Assembly: GCA_002917075.1 (NCBI GenBank)
Contig: NTMA01000007.1
Coordinates: 668,439 to 732,438 of the forward strand
Source: Hawksworthiomyces lignivorus
Taxonomy: Eukaryota > Ascomycota > Sordariomycetes > Ophiostomatales > Ophiostomataceae
Direction: 5' to 3'
Length of the DNA stretch: 64,000 nucleotides
The stretch's first letter is position 1. Every line of letters starts with the position of its first letter. Below are positions 48,702 through 60,363 of this stretch, one piece after another. The translations under genes and the position numbers were made by a program. The notes beneath the pieces were generated by a model. It worked only from the letters and a program-made list of their open reading frames with translations, was not told the DNA's origin and made no database searches.

Positions 48702-50346
48702 CTATACGACGTCTGGCAGCCTTACTGCTATGTCTCCAGACTGTGTAATGTACCGCACCCAAGGCAGAGAAGGATATTGCAGCTGCATGCGCGGACAAGT
48801 GTTAGTAGTAGATCTCAACACCCAATTTTGGGGGAAAAGCAAAGAAACAAGGGAGAAGACCCGGGGGGGGGGATGTCAGTGCAACTGTACCTTTGGCTCG
48901 GTGATCTTGAGGTAGCGGACCTGGATGCCGCTGGTGGTAAAGTAGGGGATCTCGAACTTGACCTGGATGGGCCGCTTGGCGCCCTTGGCGAGGCCGCCGA
49001 CGCCGCCCATGCTGCCGCCGAAGCCGCCGGTCATGCCGCCGCCGTGCTCGTCATCGCCGCGCACGCTGGGCAGGCCCAGCTCGGCGCGCATCAGAAACTC
49101 CTTGTTGCCGCCAAACTGCTTGATCTTCCAGACGATGGCGCTCTGCTCGGGCGCGTAGTGCACGGTGCCGATGTTGGTGCGGAAGCGCGGCGAGTCGGCG
49201 TCGTCGGGCACGGGCACGATGATCTCGACGTTGTTGGCGGTGCTGCGGCGCTTGAACTGCGCTTTCGCCTTGAGCATGTACTCGATGCGGCTGCCGCTGT
49301 GCGACTCGACCACGCACTCGACCCAGATGAGCGGCTTGACCTGCGTGTTGAGCCGGTACGACATGAGCTCGAACTCGCCGTCCGGCGGGATGAAGGAGAT
49401 GGTGCGGTCGTTCTCGAAGCGCGACAGCCGCACGCACTGGTGGAACTTGACGTCCTCCATCTCGATGGCCTTGCCGCGCGTCGTGCGGCCCGTCGTCTCG
49501 AACATGACCTTGTCGTTGAGCCCCAACCGCAGCTCCGGCATCCCCGACAGGTAGCACTTCATCTTGATCGCGCCCAGAATCTCCGACCGCAGCACGTTGC
49601 CGTTGGCCGACACCAGCAGGTTGAGCGACTCGATCACGTCCAGAAACACCTCGTTCTTGCGGTAGCGGATGCCCTCCGACCGCCACGACACCGAGTTGGT
49701 CACCGCGATCGGCGGCCGCGCTTGGATCTCCAACTTGTGCGACTCTTGTGTGATGTACTCCTGCAGGATCTTGGACTCGGTCGTCTGCGGGTACCCAAAG
49801 TCCATCATCTCGTCCAGCAGCTCGTAGATGATGACAAAGTTGTCGCGGATCGACTCCTCCTCCAGCACCTTGAAGTACTCGGTGAACACGTCCACAATCT
49901 TATGCAGGAAGAGGAGGATTTCGGCGGCGTTGGTGTTCCGCTTCGTGAGGGCGAGGAGGTAGAGGTTGTTGTGGCGGATATAGAGGTACTAAGGCGGTGG
50001 AGCCCGGTCAGCTGGTTCAGCTTGCACGAGAGAGAAGGGGAACAAGAAGACGAAGAAGAACAAAAGGCATAACAGGACAAGACAGTACGACGTACGTTGA
50101 TGCCCTCGTGGGAAAAGCAGGGTGGAACGGCAGAAGATTCCTCCTCCGCTTCGCTGAGGAGAATCGGGAACTTCTCGACGGCAGACATGGGTATATCACC
50201 CCGATAGTTGCGGGCTAGAAGGGTCTGCAGCACAGTTAGCAGAAGAACCCCCAAGAGATCTAAAAAGAAAACAAAAGCTCGTCAGCCAGGATGAGAGAGA
50301 GACCGACCTTGCCCTTCAGATCCAGGAAGAAGACGGCAGATGCCAT
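48702..50346 (-). CDS. apm1: AP-1 clathrin adaptor complex mu subunit
   Basis: Five exons: 50346-50308, 50224-50096, 49988-48891 and 48782-48702 with introns between, that is four coding exons, giving 448 residues. The mu chain of AP-1 recognises YxxPhi sorting signals on cargo at the trans-Golgi network and endosomes. The longin-type N-terminal domain begins MASAVFFLDLKGKTLLARNYRGDIP and continues through NYLYIRHNNLYLLALTKRN. The mu-homology domain starts near 165 (SEGIRYRKNEVFLDVIESLN) and ends RYITQSGDIAVRLPDVV. Reading through the last donor would truncate the protein after ITEPK; the 81-nt final exon, preceded by a CTAAC branch site, restores the conserved C terminus. A Gly/Met-rich insertion lies near 384-402. 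The last intron contains a 10-base G/C run. AP-1 rather than AP-2 is supported by the overall sequence. Confidence 0.95.
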
Positions 50347-51794
50347 TGCGTCTGTCGGGGGGGCGGCCGGTGACCGAAGTGCGGTGGGTGAGAGGGTTGG
50401 TCACCGCACTGCAGTGGCCCGTCCAGCGAGGCACTGATGTCGCAACTCAATGCGTGCGGGCTCGAAGACGATGATCGGAAGCGTACTTCTCTGTGCGCCG
50501 AGCAAGCCTCTTTTTCTCCTCGCTGTTGTGTTCTGCCGCAGCTGCTTTGCTTTCCGTCGTCGACGTATTAAAGGGGCGAGGGGGATAGGAAAGGCAGCTA
50601 TGATGCTGTCTGTCCAGCCCACTTTTTGGCACATAGTTAACACTCTACACTGAGAAGCCTCTCAGAGCACGGACCCCACTGGCCGGCGGCGGAAGAATGT
50701 TTCGGAATGCACGTGCCCACGATGGATGGCGAAAATCTCAAAGGGGATGCACTTTAAAAAGATTTTGCCAGCCTCTTTTCCTTCTCTCTTCTTCCCTCTC
50801 CTTCTTTCATCAACGCGTTCTTTAGACAGTGCAGCCCAAACGTTTCGCAGCGCAACTAGGACCAGGCTTTTTGCCTTGGATTCGACTCGTGATCTGCCGT
50901 GGGTGGGGTTTCTGCGATTTCGTAACGCGAAGAAGGAGGGATTTTATTCTAAAGTCTATCGGTCTCATTAAGAGCTGCCCGAGCATTTATACAACTGTTC
51001 ACCTTTTGGGCGTCGGTTTCCGTTGCTTTGGCGGCGTCAGAGAGACCGCACATTTCTTTTATTTTTTTCTTTTGTCTTGTTTTCATATTTTAAAAGATTT
51101 CTGTAACTGGATGGCCGTTGTCTTCGGCTCCCAGCAGGCTTATGTCTGCTCTGGCGTGGAGAACAGAATGACCAGAGCTGAGATGACCTCACTGGACTAC
51201 GTGGTGGTCCCATTAAGGAAGCTGTCAATTGCTTACCCGTTTAGAGCTTCTCGATCACGAGCAAATATGCAACCACACCGCCGGGCTGATGTTGAGCTGG
51301 CATTGTTAGATCTGCCGTCGCTTCTACTGTGCTCTGCTGGGACGATGATGACAAAGGTGGCGTCAAGATGGTGTGGCGTCGAGATGCGCCGAGGTGCTCG
51401 GCGATGGATCAGCAGCTTCTAGATTATTGGCGGCACCAATGCGTGCAGCACACTGAAACTGCCTTTCTTATGAATGCCAGCCAAATTGCGTAGAGACTGC
51501 CTCGACTGCTTCGGCTCGAAGCTGGCGGCTGTGTAGAATGACTTATTAGAACCTGTCCCACGCTTCTGACTCTGTTACACGGCCACGACTTTGCGACACA
51601 TCTACATGCGCATATCTCCTTGCCTTGGCACGGCGTTTCTTTGCAATCTGCGTCATCATGCGGCTGTGACCATCCGAGCTGTAGAGAGTTGATGAATTGT
51701 CGCCCAGAAGCTACTTGTACATTACCGGTGGAGCCTTGCAAAACCGTGCTGTCCTGGGCCAGCCGAGTCGGCCGGCGTCTTTCTGATTTTCCGA

Positions 51795-51805
51795 CTTTCA
51801 CATGC
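51795..51805 (+). promoter_or_regulatory. ICRE/UAS-INO-like E-box upstream of opi1
   Basis: CTTTCACATGC resembles the yeast inositol/choline-responsive element (core TTCACATG) bound by Ino2/Ino4, whose activity Opi1 represses. It is about 1.8 kb before the opi1 start. Yeast OPI1 has such an element, but filamentous fungi may use different partners. Confidence 0.25.
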
Positions 51806-52893
51806 TTCTGATGCTGCCAGGAGACTTTTACCGGCGATCTAACTATTCCCTGTCGGGCGACAATATTTAATGCCTCGCCGCCTTTCATACTACAACGAAT
51901 AGCGCTCTACTCCGTACGTTCTTCCGACTGGGCGAGGATAGTCAGCAATTACCAAGGAAGCCGAGCTTTCTCACTTAGCGAGTTGCGCTTGTTCACTGCC
52001 GTTGGCGGCCGTAAGCACGTTGGAGAAAACTGTCATTCTTGTATTCCCATTTTACTGTCTGTGCACGGCAAACCTGAGCACGTCCGAAGTATTGCAGCGG
52101 GGCGCCATCACTCGCCTTAAATGGCAAATCCAACAGCACAACTGTTGGAAGTGAAACGCTTGCAGCGCAGTCTTCTCCTGGGGTGCTACTTTGTTGAATG
52201 AAGTGCTGTCTTTTGTTTCCTGCTTTGGTAATCAAGTTGGAAGTAATGCGCCGTTGGCACTAATATGGCTTGGCTTGCCATGTTATTCGCAGCGATCCGC
52301 AACTGGTGTAGAAGGCGAGAATCAAGGTCGGGTGAGGGGGCCTAACGGCACAACTTGATCTCAATTGTTGGGGGCGACTAGACTACATCGGCTTTTTGGT
52401 GGGCGGCTTTTTCGGTGCGCATAGGTGATGATGCTCTGACCTGCTGCGACGCACGGAGAGCAGGACTTTTTTGAGACGGGACATCGCGTACGAGCTTTTG
52501 TGGCATTATTAGGGGGTCAGTCGCCCATGGGATGGAGATTTGGACATGTGAGAGCGGCACCCTTTCCGCTGCTTTTGGCTTAGAGCGACACCCTATCAAT
52601 AGCACAACAAGACTCCGCTAATGCGGTAATATGGATCCCTGGCGAGACGATTTGCCAGCCCCAATAAGCAAATGCATGTGCTGTGTACGACGAGTACGGG
52701 AGAAACGCCTCGAGTGCGTGCCGGGGGCTCGTACTTTAGAGTCGTACTCGTACCTATGTAATTACCTATTACTTATACTTCCGTTGGTGCATGTATGCAA
52801 CCATGCTGTACGTAGGCACGCAGGCTTACGGCTTAGAGGCTCCATACCCGCTAAAGTGCTAGCGTCTCCCGCACTTTTTCCTTTGTCTGGGCG

Positions 52894-52907
52894 TTTGCAC
52901 GTGCAAA
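52894..52907. promoter_or_regulatory. 14-bp perfect palindrome with CACGTG core upstream of opi1
   Basis: TTTGCACGTGCAAA is fully self-complementary and centred on a CACGTG E-box, about 730 bp before the opi1 start. A bHLH or bZIP dimer could bind it. Function is inferred only from symmetry and position. Confidence 0.4.
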
Positions 52908-53636
52908 TCCCAAAGTTCCCACGACCAGTTTCACCACACGGGACATCCCCTCCCACCACCCATTACCACCAACTCTGCCAGTCGTCTGCCGGTCGTCTGC
53001 CAACGCTCTCCATCACCTCAATCACCTTTTCAGCTCTCGCTGCTGTGCGTGCATGCGTGCGTCGTGCTCTCTCTTTCTCTCTCTCTCTATCTCTCGATTC
53101 TCTCGCTGTCACTCTTCCTCTTTTCCCCCAACAGTAATTACTTCTCTCTTTGCCTCTATTTTTCCCCTTTCTCTACCACCTTCTTTTCTCGTTCTCTGCC
53201 CGCGTTACTGTATGCTCGCGTATGCTCGTGATTGCGTGCATGTAATAGTGCATCTCCTTTTTTACTGTCAGCTTTATTTTGCCTTCCTTAGCTGTGATCG
53301 AGATTCTTGGCTCTGGGTCTAGAGACTTGCACGTATTACATATCGCCTTGCCATACTCGGATGAGGTGACCGTATCGTGGACTGTTTCCGCTCCAAGTGC
53401 CATACGGAATACTTTCCAAATTACGATTATCTCTTCTCTCTCCTCCCTCCCCTCTCTTTCTCTCTCGTTCAAACGTCCCTCCCTCAAATCAATCTATATT
53501 TGCTAGCAACAGCTGCATCTTGCGTCTACGCTACCCCTACGCCTGGCCATATCCCAGGTTTGTGCCATGCCCTTTGATTAGGCGCCCCCGTCTGTTATTG
53601 CAAGGGTCTAGCACCCATCCCGACAAAATCCTCGCC

Positions 53637-55736
53637 ATGGACGAAACGCCACATTCAGCCCAAGCACCCCTTGGGGACCGCTTTCGCTCTTCTGCACCAG
53701 ACTCGTATTTTCAACAACCATATTCCGACCAGAAAACACCACAAGGATATCCCTCCTATTCCCCGCCGCTCTATTCCCAAGCCGTGGGAAATGACGAGGG
53801 AGCAGAATCGACCACCGTCCTCCCGTTTCGCGAATACAACGGCTCTTCAGAGCTCCCGCCGATCCAGTTCAACGGCAGCCCACGACACAGCACGCTGCCA
53901 TCAATCTCTACAATGACCGGATCGTCCTCAGCAGCAGACTCATGTCTTTCTTCGCCAATATCTTCCGTCACGGACCAGAGGTCGTTTTCTCCTACCAGAC
54001 AGCCGCAGGCTCCCCCTGCCAGCTCCAACCACTGGCCAAGCCTCAACCCCTTGACGGCCTATTACACCCCAGGACACTTGCAATCCAGCGAGTCGCCGAT
54101 GCGGATGGACGTCGACTCCAGCAGCACGACCAGCACGACTGGCCGCGCAGGGAGCGTTAGCCTCGACGATCCAGATGTGCGGCTTGCCGCTGAAGCTCTT
54201 GGCGATCTGCGAGCTGGTATATAGACGCCTACATTTCCTACAGTGCTTTTCTAGCTGTCTCTTCTCGTTTTCTAACAAAATTTTTGCTTAGATTTCGTAT
54301 CGTCGCCTCCAAACCGCCATTCGAATCTCCCCTCAGCTTCGTCGAACGCATCGTCCTCCTCCCAGTCTGAGCCGCTCCTGTCCCTTCTGACGACCTCTCA
54401 CCCGCTTCTTGCCAAGACCATCGAAGGCACCACATCTGCGTACAACAACTCCAAAAACTTCTCCCCTCGCTTCAAGTCCGGCGCCGAGTACGTAGAGGGC
54501 TACCTAACGCCGATCGGCAACACGCTAGGCTCGGTCAGCCGAGCGACGGGAGTCGAGGGCGGTGTACGATGGTTCTTGGGTGGCCGGAGGCAGCGCCATC
54601 AGCATCCAGCACCGTCGTCTGACAACGCCGACGCGGGCAAATCCGGATTCTACAAGAGGCGGAAGGTGGATTCCAACCGGCGAGGGCGGAGTGCGGCTTC
54701 CGCTACCGCGACGCCCGAGCTCCAGGCTTCGGCCGCCGCTACAAGTGCAAAGGGTGCGCTGGATTCTTCTCCACGCGGCGAGACGACGAACACCGCGGCC
54801 GATGGCGGGGACAAATTTGAATACAGCGAGGAACGCCGGCTGTCGATGAGTACTGTGGAGACCCTTCCGGCGTACGATGACCTTCGGTCGCCTGCTTACA
54901 GCGAATCTGCAGGTCACGCGCTACAGCCAGAAGCGAACTCCAACAATGGAAGCTCGAGGCAGCAGCAAATATCCGGGCCGGGGCCCACCGCGTGGCAGTC
55001 GCGGCTGATCATGTCCACATCTGGGCTGAGCATCGCCATGAGCGACGAAAGCCTGCGGAGTCTGAAATACTGTCTGAACTGGCTGCGCTGGGCCAACGGC
55101 CACATCGACAAGGTGATCACCACGCTGAAGGACACCCTCGAGCAGTTTGATGCCGCCCACCCGGAGAGCCTTGGCGGCGGAGAGGGCGGGGCCGCTGGAG
55201 AGGGCAATCCGCAGGAGGCGGCGCACGACGGAGCTGCTCCGGCGCCCAATGCGCACAACGACGGCACTGCCGACGCTGACCGGACAGAGCTGGCGGCTCG
55301 CATCGACACGCTGCGGGGCGACGTCCTGCATACGCTGCGGGGCGTCGTCGACACCGTCTCCAAGTATGCGGGCGGAGCGCTGCCAGACAACGCACGGGTG
55401 CTGGTCCGGCGCCATCTCACCAGCCTGCCGCAGCGGTTCCGTCTCGCCAACCAAGAAGTCGATGCCTCAACGCCGACAGGCGAGGCGAGGCGGCAGCCGA
55501 CGAGCGACAAGGACCTCCGAGAAGGCGCGCAGAGAGTGCTCGTGCTGGCCAGAGAGGGCCTCGACATGATGTCGCAGGTGAGCGGCGTGCTCGACGGGAC
55601 AATCGTCAGCGCCGAAGAGTGGTGCGAACGGCTCGGCAAAAAGAAGCGCAGCGACCAGCCAGAACAGGCCGACACCCGTCCGGCAGCATTCCCGCCGCCC
55701 GCCGAAACGAACAATGATGTGGTCATGCAGCAGTAA
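53637..55736 (+). CDS. opi1: Opi1-family transcriptional repressor of phospholipid genes
   Basis: Two exons, 53637-54216 and 54292-55736, giving 674 residues; start in GCCATGG context. In yeast Opi1 senses phosphatidic acid at the ER with Scs2 and represses inositol and phospholipid genes in the nucleus. The N-terminal 180 residues are disordered and rich in S, P and Q, ending in DPDVRLAAEALGDLRAD, the conserved leucine/acidic block of fungal Opi1. The core follows: LLSLLTTSHPLLAKTIEGTTSAYNNSK, FKSGAEYVEGYLTPIGN and RATGVEGGVRWFLG. A basic KRRKVDSNRRGR patch near 305-320 may be a nuclear signal or lipid-binding site. The C-terminal half contains WQSRLIMSTSGLSIAMSDESLRSLKYCLNWLRWAN, then acidic low complexity and a helical end. 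I see no clear FFAT motif. Identification is firm, target genes are inferred. Confidence 0.92.
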
Positions 55737-56894
55737 AGCACCGTCATCTAGTGCCCAATCCCTCCTTCCTCGGTGCTGCGTAAATATATACGAACACTGT
55801 TTATATGGAATGTATACAACATACGAATGGCAGCTTGACAGAGCACTACAACAAAACCTAGGCCCTGTCCAATTTTTGTGATGTCTGCGTCTGGGCTTCC
55901 GATTTTTCTTTAAAAATTATTCTTGGCAAGGTTGAGCAAAACTCGGTTAGATATCGATTATTTGAAAAGCGACCTGTTTTTAAAAGGCACACAGCCTTGG
56001 CTTTGGCCATAATCTTCTCTGGGCGCCAGATGGATCCTGGGCCCTTCTTATGTTCCCTTTGTTTTACTACACACTCTTTATATTTCGGTTCCCTTCTGTC
56101 TCCTTGTTGTTATTTTGGATGGATGGAATTTCCTTATACCCTCTGCCTACGATATGGACTCCTGAGCTTAGATTTGCTGAAGGCTTGTAAACTAGAGAAA
56201 ACAGTTTTTCGGTGTGTGTATGTGTGTTGACCTAGCATGAATAGTATATGTGCAACTTCTGGACTGAATTGGACTGCCTCATGAATTGTCTATCCCTAGA
56301 CGGATCTTGTACAAGCACGAGAGCGTGGATGCCAAGCGGCTTCCGGTAGTCTGCTAGTGCTCATTCTTTTCAGCTTTCCATCCCCGCCATCCACTATTAC
56401 GACGCAGAACAAAGAGCTGGTAAGACCCCCTCACTTCCCCCCCTGATGTTGTAAACGAGAACTCCAGGCGGGTGCCTTTGCTGCCTTACGAAAAGCCTCG
56501 CGCTTTACCAATTAGAACCAATTAAAATCAGCTAGCCAGGTTTGTCTCCGTGATCTCCAACAACGACACAACTACAGAGTGAGATGAAATACGCTCATAA
56601 TAATAACTTGAGGTGGCCCAGGTAAGTAGGGCTAGGCAGGTTAGGCAGGATAGGCAATTTAGGCAGGCTTCTGTAATTTAGCGCAAGGGGTCTCGACTTG
56701 GCATCTGGTGTAAGACGAGGGGAGAGCTGTCATGCAGAAGCTTGATAAATAGACTTCTTCAGCTGCTTCGTTCTTTCTTTTTTTTTCTTTTTCTTCCGAA
56801 ATTGCCTCATCTAGAATTGAGCATTGCTTCTGCAAAGCATTGCTCTGCTGCATTGGTTGTATAAACAACAAAACCCTGTAGACCACAGACTCCA
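55737..56894. other. Intergenic, nothing supported
   Basis: 1.16 kb between opi1 and the DUF4246 gene, both on the plus strand. It contains a degenerate GGCAGGTTAGGCAGGATAGGCA repeat-like stretch near 56634-56668 and otherwise AT-rich DNA. The final 100 bp is T-rich and is the likely leader of the next gene. Confidence 0.5.
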
Positions 56895-58982
56895 ATGGGC
56901 GGCGCCATGTCGAGCAACACGCCAAACGAAGCATCCCCGGCTGATCAGAGGGCTATCCGCCTGCCGGGATTCGGCCTCCCGCGCGATTACGGCAACGACA
57001 GCGGAGCTAACTTTCCTCATGCCCTGGACCGCCACGCGATCAGCGACGGCGTGACCCTGCGCGAGCGGCGCATGCTCCAGTTCATTGGCGACATCACGGA
57101 CAAGCCAGACTGGCACCGCAAGGTGTTTGACGACGTCATCGTGTCCAAGTGGCGGGGCGAGGTCGAGGCCATGCCGCTTGTTGACGACGACGACGTGTAC
57201 ATGTCCGAGCAGATGTTTGACTACGTGGGTTTCTTCTGATCTCTGTCTTCTACTTGTTTTTCTTTTTTAAAAATTTTCTTTTTAATTTTTAATTCTTTTT
57301 GCTATCTCCTTTCAAATGCACAAATGGCTGATGATGACAAAATGAAAAGTGCATTGCCGAGCTGCGCGACAAGGCGAAACGGTTCGAGGAGGTGGGGTTC
57401 GTGAACACGCTGGACGCGGAGCTGACGGTGGTAAAGTCGGACACGGCGGTGTCGGCGGACCTGGCGGCGGCGCTGCGGCGGTGTGCGGCGGTGCTGGAGG
57501 ACGTGCCGGAGCGCGACAAGGACTGGCATCCCGGCAGCGACAAGCAGGTGCTGGACCTGCTGCACCCGTCGCTGTTCCCGGTCATCTTTGGGCGCACGCG
57601 GGCGCTGGCCGCGGGCACGGTGCCGCTGGACGACTGCGTGGCGTACACGGGCAAGGGGGAGCTGACGGACGGCCCGCCGCCGGAGCCGCCGCTGCTGCGG
57701 CGCCGCAAGAACACGTTCATTGACCCGTACCAGTGGCTGCCGGCGGACGTGACGCTAGTCAAGGGCAGCGGGCAGGACGGCGGCAGCTGCACGGCGACCA
57801 TCACGAGCTACGTCAACAACCTGCACCCGCAGCAGCACAAGGAGCTGTACGGGGTGCTGGGGCAGTTCGTGGCGGCGGCGGTGCCGCTGTGGGAGGAGTG
57901 CCTGACGACGTGGGGCGACCGGCGGCGGCTCAAGATCGAGTCGACGGACGACGAGGAGGACTTTTACGTGCCGGACGACGTGCCGCGGCTGCCGGTGCCG
58001 CGCCGCGACGACAACGGCGTGCATGGCGACGGCCAGGGCGACGCCGACAGCACGGGCGAGCCCGACTCGGACGAGGAGATGGAGTTCCGCTGGACCGACG
58101 AGTACCGCGACTGGCTGGAGGAGAACCGCGTGCTCAAGTTCCGCGAGCCGGCGGCGTTCGTGCCGGCGGCGGACTGGCCGCAGCCGCGCGAGCGCGTCGA
58201 CCTCGCCAGCGCCGTGCACTTCCCCGAGGGCCTGCAGGTCATCTTCAAGCTGGCCAACATCCACCTGACGCCCGAGGCGCCCGCGTACGGCGGCGGCGGG
58301 TGGCACGTCGAGGGCACGCTCGCCGAGCGCATCTGCGCGTCGGCGCTCTTCTACTACGACGAGGCCAACGTGACGCCCAGCCGGCTCGGCTTCCGCCAGA
58401 TGCTCGACGAGGAGGAGTTCATCATGCGGCCCGCGCAGAGCGCCTACACCAGCCTCGAAAAATACTACGGCGTCGAGCAGGACGGTGCCGCCGTCCAGGA
58501 GCTCGGCAGCGTGCTCACGCGCCCCGGCCGCCTGCTCGTGTTTCCCAACTCGCTGCAGCACCGCGTCAGCCCATTCCGCCTGCAGGACCCCGCCCGCCCC
58601 GGCCACCGCAAGATCCTCGCCATGTTCCTCGTCGACCCCCACCGCCGCGTGCTGTCGTCCGCCAACGTGCCGCCCCAGCGCCGCGACTGGTGGGCCGCCC
58701 AGGTGCGCCAGGACCGTGCCCTCCCCGATCTGCCCCCGGAGCTCTTCGCCCAGGTCATCGACATGGTCGACTCGTTCCCCCTCTCCTGGGAGGACGCCCT
58801 GGCCGTCCGCGAGGACCTGATGGACAAGCGGCGCATCCAGGCCGCGGACTACGAAGACGAAGTAAACGAGGTATGTGGCGTCCTTCCATTCCCCAAGGAT
58901 GCGTCATCCGATTCTACAGCTGCCTTAATTTCGTCCGCTAACCTCATCCGAAAAGCACAATTTCTCTTTCTGTGAACATTGA
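56895..58982 (+). CDS. DUF4246 family protein, 2-oxoglutarate/Fe(II) oxygenase-like
   Basis: Three exons: 56895-57224, 57350-58870 and 58956-58982, giving 625 residues. The last exon is only 27 nt and encodes HNFSFCEH, the conserved end of this family. The family is common in fungi and has no established substrate. A double-stranded beta-helix core is suggested by GGWHVEGT (His429, Glu431 as HxE metal ligands) and a distal His514 in PNSLQHRV, followed by HRKILAMFL with a basic residue that could bind 2-oxoglutarate. Upstream segments include CIAELRDKAKRFEEVGFVNTLDAE, VVKSDTAV and a Pro/acidic linker near 310-355 between two halves of the fold. No signal peptide or membrane helix. Middle exon is extremely GC-rich with long shadow frames. 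Enzyme activity is inferred from the metal-binding residues. Confidence 0.88.
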
Positions 58983-59194
58983 ATATGCTACCGTCTGAAC
59001 AAGAGATGGCCTCGGAGGATTTGCAGCTACGAGGGTACTCTGTATGGAAGTCAGTCATGTTCTTTTCTTCTCGTAGTTCTCGTGCTGGTGGTTGCCTGTG
59101 TTTCCTTCAAGTGCCGCGCCGAACGCAAGGTACAGCGCAAGTCAATAGGTTAGATGCATGAAAAGACAGTAACCGTAAGTGGCCGAGCAAATTT

Positions 59195-59227
59195 CACAGC
59201 AATTTTAGTCTCCTCTTTGGCCATTCT
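59195..59227 (+). repeat. Short interspersed repeat, copy 1
   Basis: Begins CACAGCAATTTTAGTCT and ends TTTGGCCATTC. It matches copies 2 and 3 (59804-59837, 59923-59957) with a few substitutions. No coding content. Confidence 0.7.
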
Positions 59228-59675
59228 GTGGGCTGGGTACCTCATGCTGTCAAGTCAGCCTGGTTAGAGGGCAAAAATCAATCCTAAGCAATAGAGCAGT
59301 TTCTATAATATCGGTATAAACAACGCAAAGTCTAGAGGACCTTGGAGCTATGCAGAGTGCTGATGTCGGGTGAGCAAAACACATGAAGTAGGCAAGCAAA
59401 TAGATACAGTGCAACTTTTCGAGTAGCTCTTGCGATAATTTCCAAGCGTCGCCCAATTGGCCTTGTTAATTCAGAAATCTACTTACTGAACTCTGTAAGC
59501 CTTAGATGAAATCACCACCACAAACGGAAAAGTTTGATACACAGAAGCAACACATCTAAGTGCTTCCTCCGCCTAGTAAACTTTTATGATGTTGTTTAAA
59601 ATCCAGGTAGTCTAGTTTCATGGTGATTAAGTACAGCGACCTGTCGAGCCTGCTTAGGAATAAAAAATTCCTTGG

Positions 59676-59775
59676 GGTTCCGGCTTGCTTCCGGTGTCTT
59701 CGGAGGCTTGCAGATTTGCCATCCGAAGACGTCAGCTTTCTTGCTACTTATTCGTAAACCAAAACCTCCGGAACC
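59676..59775. repeat. Nested imperfect inverted repeat
   Basis: Outer arms GGTTCCGG (59676-59683) and CCGGAACC (59768-59775) enclose inner arms GTCTTCGGA (59696-59704) and TCCGAAGAC (59722-59730). A 100-bp structure of this type could be a decayed MITE or a hairpin; no target-site duplication is evident. Confidence 0.6.
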
Positions 59776-59803
59776 GCCTCGATTGTCTTACCCGTTCGGC
59801 CTG

Positions 59804-59837
59804 CACAGCAATTTTATCTCCCCCAAGACCATCACTT
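59804..59837 (+). repeat. Short interspersed repeat, copy 2
   Basis: Begins CACAGCAATTTTATCT and continues CCCCAAGACCATC. Shares GCACAGCAATTTTA exactly with copy 3, 119 bp away. Lies just after the nested inverted repeat. Confidence 0.7.
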
Positions 59838-59922
59838 GCAACTTTCAAGGCAGCTTTACAGTAAATGAGTGTCTTAGTTAACGAGGTGTAAGCCTTGAGG
59901 CCCGCGGACATACTAAAACTTG

Positions 59923-59957
59923 CACAGCAATTTTAGTCTTACCCAAGGCCATCTCTT
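59923..59957 (+). repeat. Short interspersed repeat, copy 3
   Basis: Begins CACAGCAATTTTAGTCTT and continues ACCCAAGGCCATC. Closest to copy 1 at its 5' half and to copy 2 in its middle. Confidence 0.7.
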
Positions 59958-60363
59958 CTATTTTATTGGACAGGCCGCCCATTTAAATAGAACTCTTATT
60001 TCCTGCCTGATTACTTCTTAGTACTGTATAATATGCAATTATCAGATTATACAACATGCCTAAGCGTAATACCGTAAACGACTTAGCGTAAATTGAATTT
60101 AGTGTAAAAACCCTCAGGAGCAGCAATTTGCCCTAGCACGTGATGACTGCCCTTCTGGCTCCAGATAGGTGGATTTTGTGCCATAGCACCAAAAAAGTGC
60201 GGAACAAATTTTCTGCCCCGTAGCCCCAATAGAGACAGCGCAAAAATAGTAGAAGCGCCAAAAGGAGGGCATAGAAAAAAAAACACAGACTTTCCTCTCC
60301 CTCTCTTTCCCACCACTACAACACCATCACCAACCACACGACATCGTCGACAACGCCATCACA

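Larger units (their letters stand above)
50347..53636. other. Long divergent upstream region of apm1 and opi1
   Basis: 3.3 kb without a supported gene. The stretch 53040-53500 is CT-rich and is the likely opi1 leader. Candidate bHLH sites occur at 51795-51805, 52894-52907 and 50711 (CACGTG). Open frames such as 50829-51422 (197 codons) have no domain and mixed codon use. Confidence 0.5.
58983..60363. other. Intergenic with degenerate short repeats
   Basis: 1.4 kb, AT-rich, no supported gene. It carries three copies of a 33-35 bp repeat and a nested inverted repeat, described separately. The final 100 bp is CT-rich and is the uL15 leader. Confidence 0.6.

Noticed and set aside
48777..50072. 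431-codon plus-strand open frame
   Set aside because: Antisense shadow of apm1; low-complexity A/L/H/D composition.
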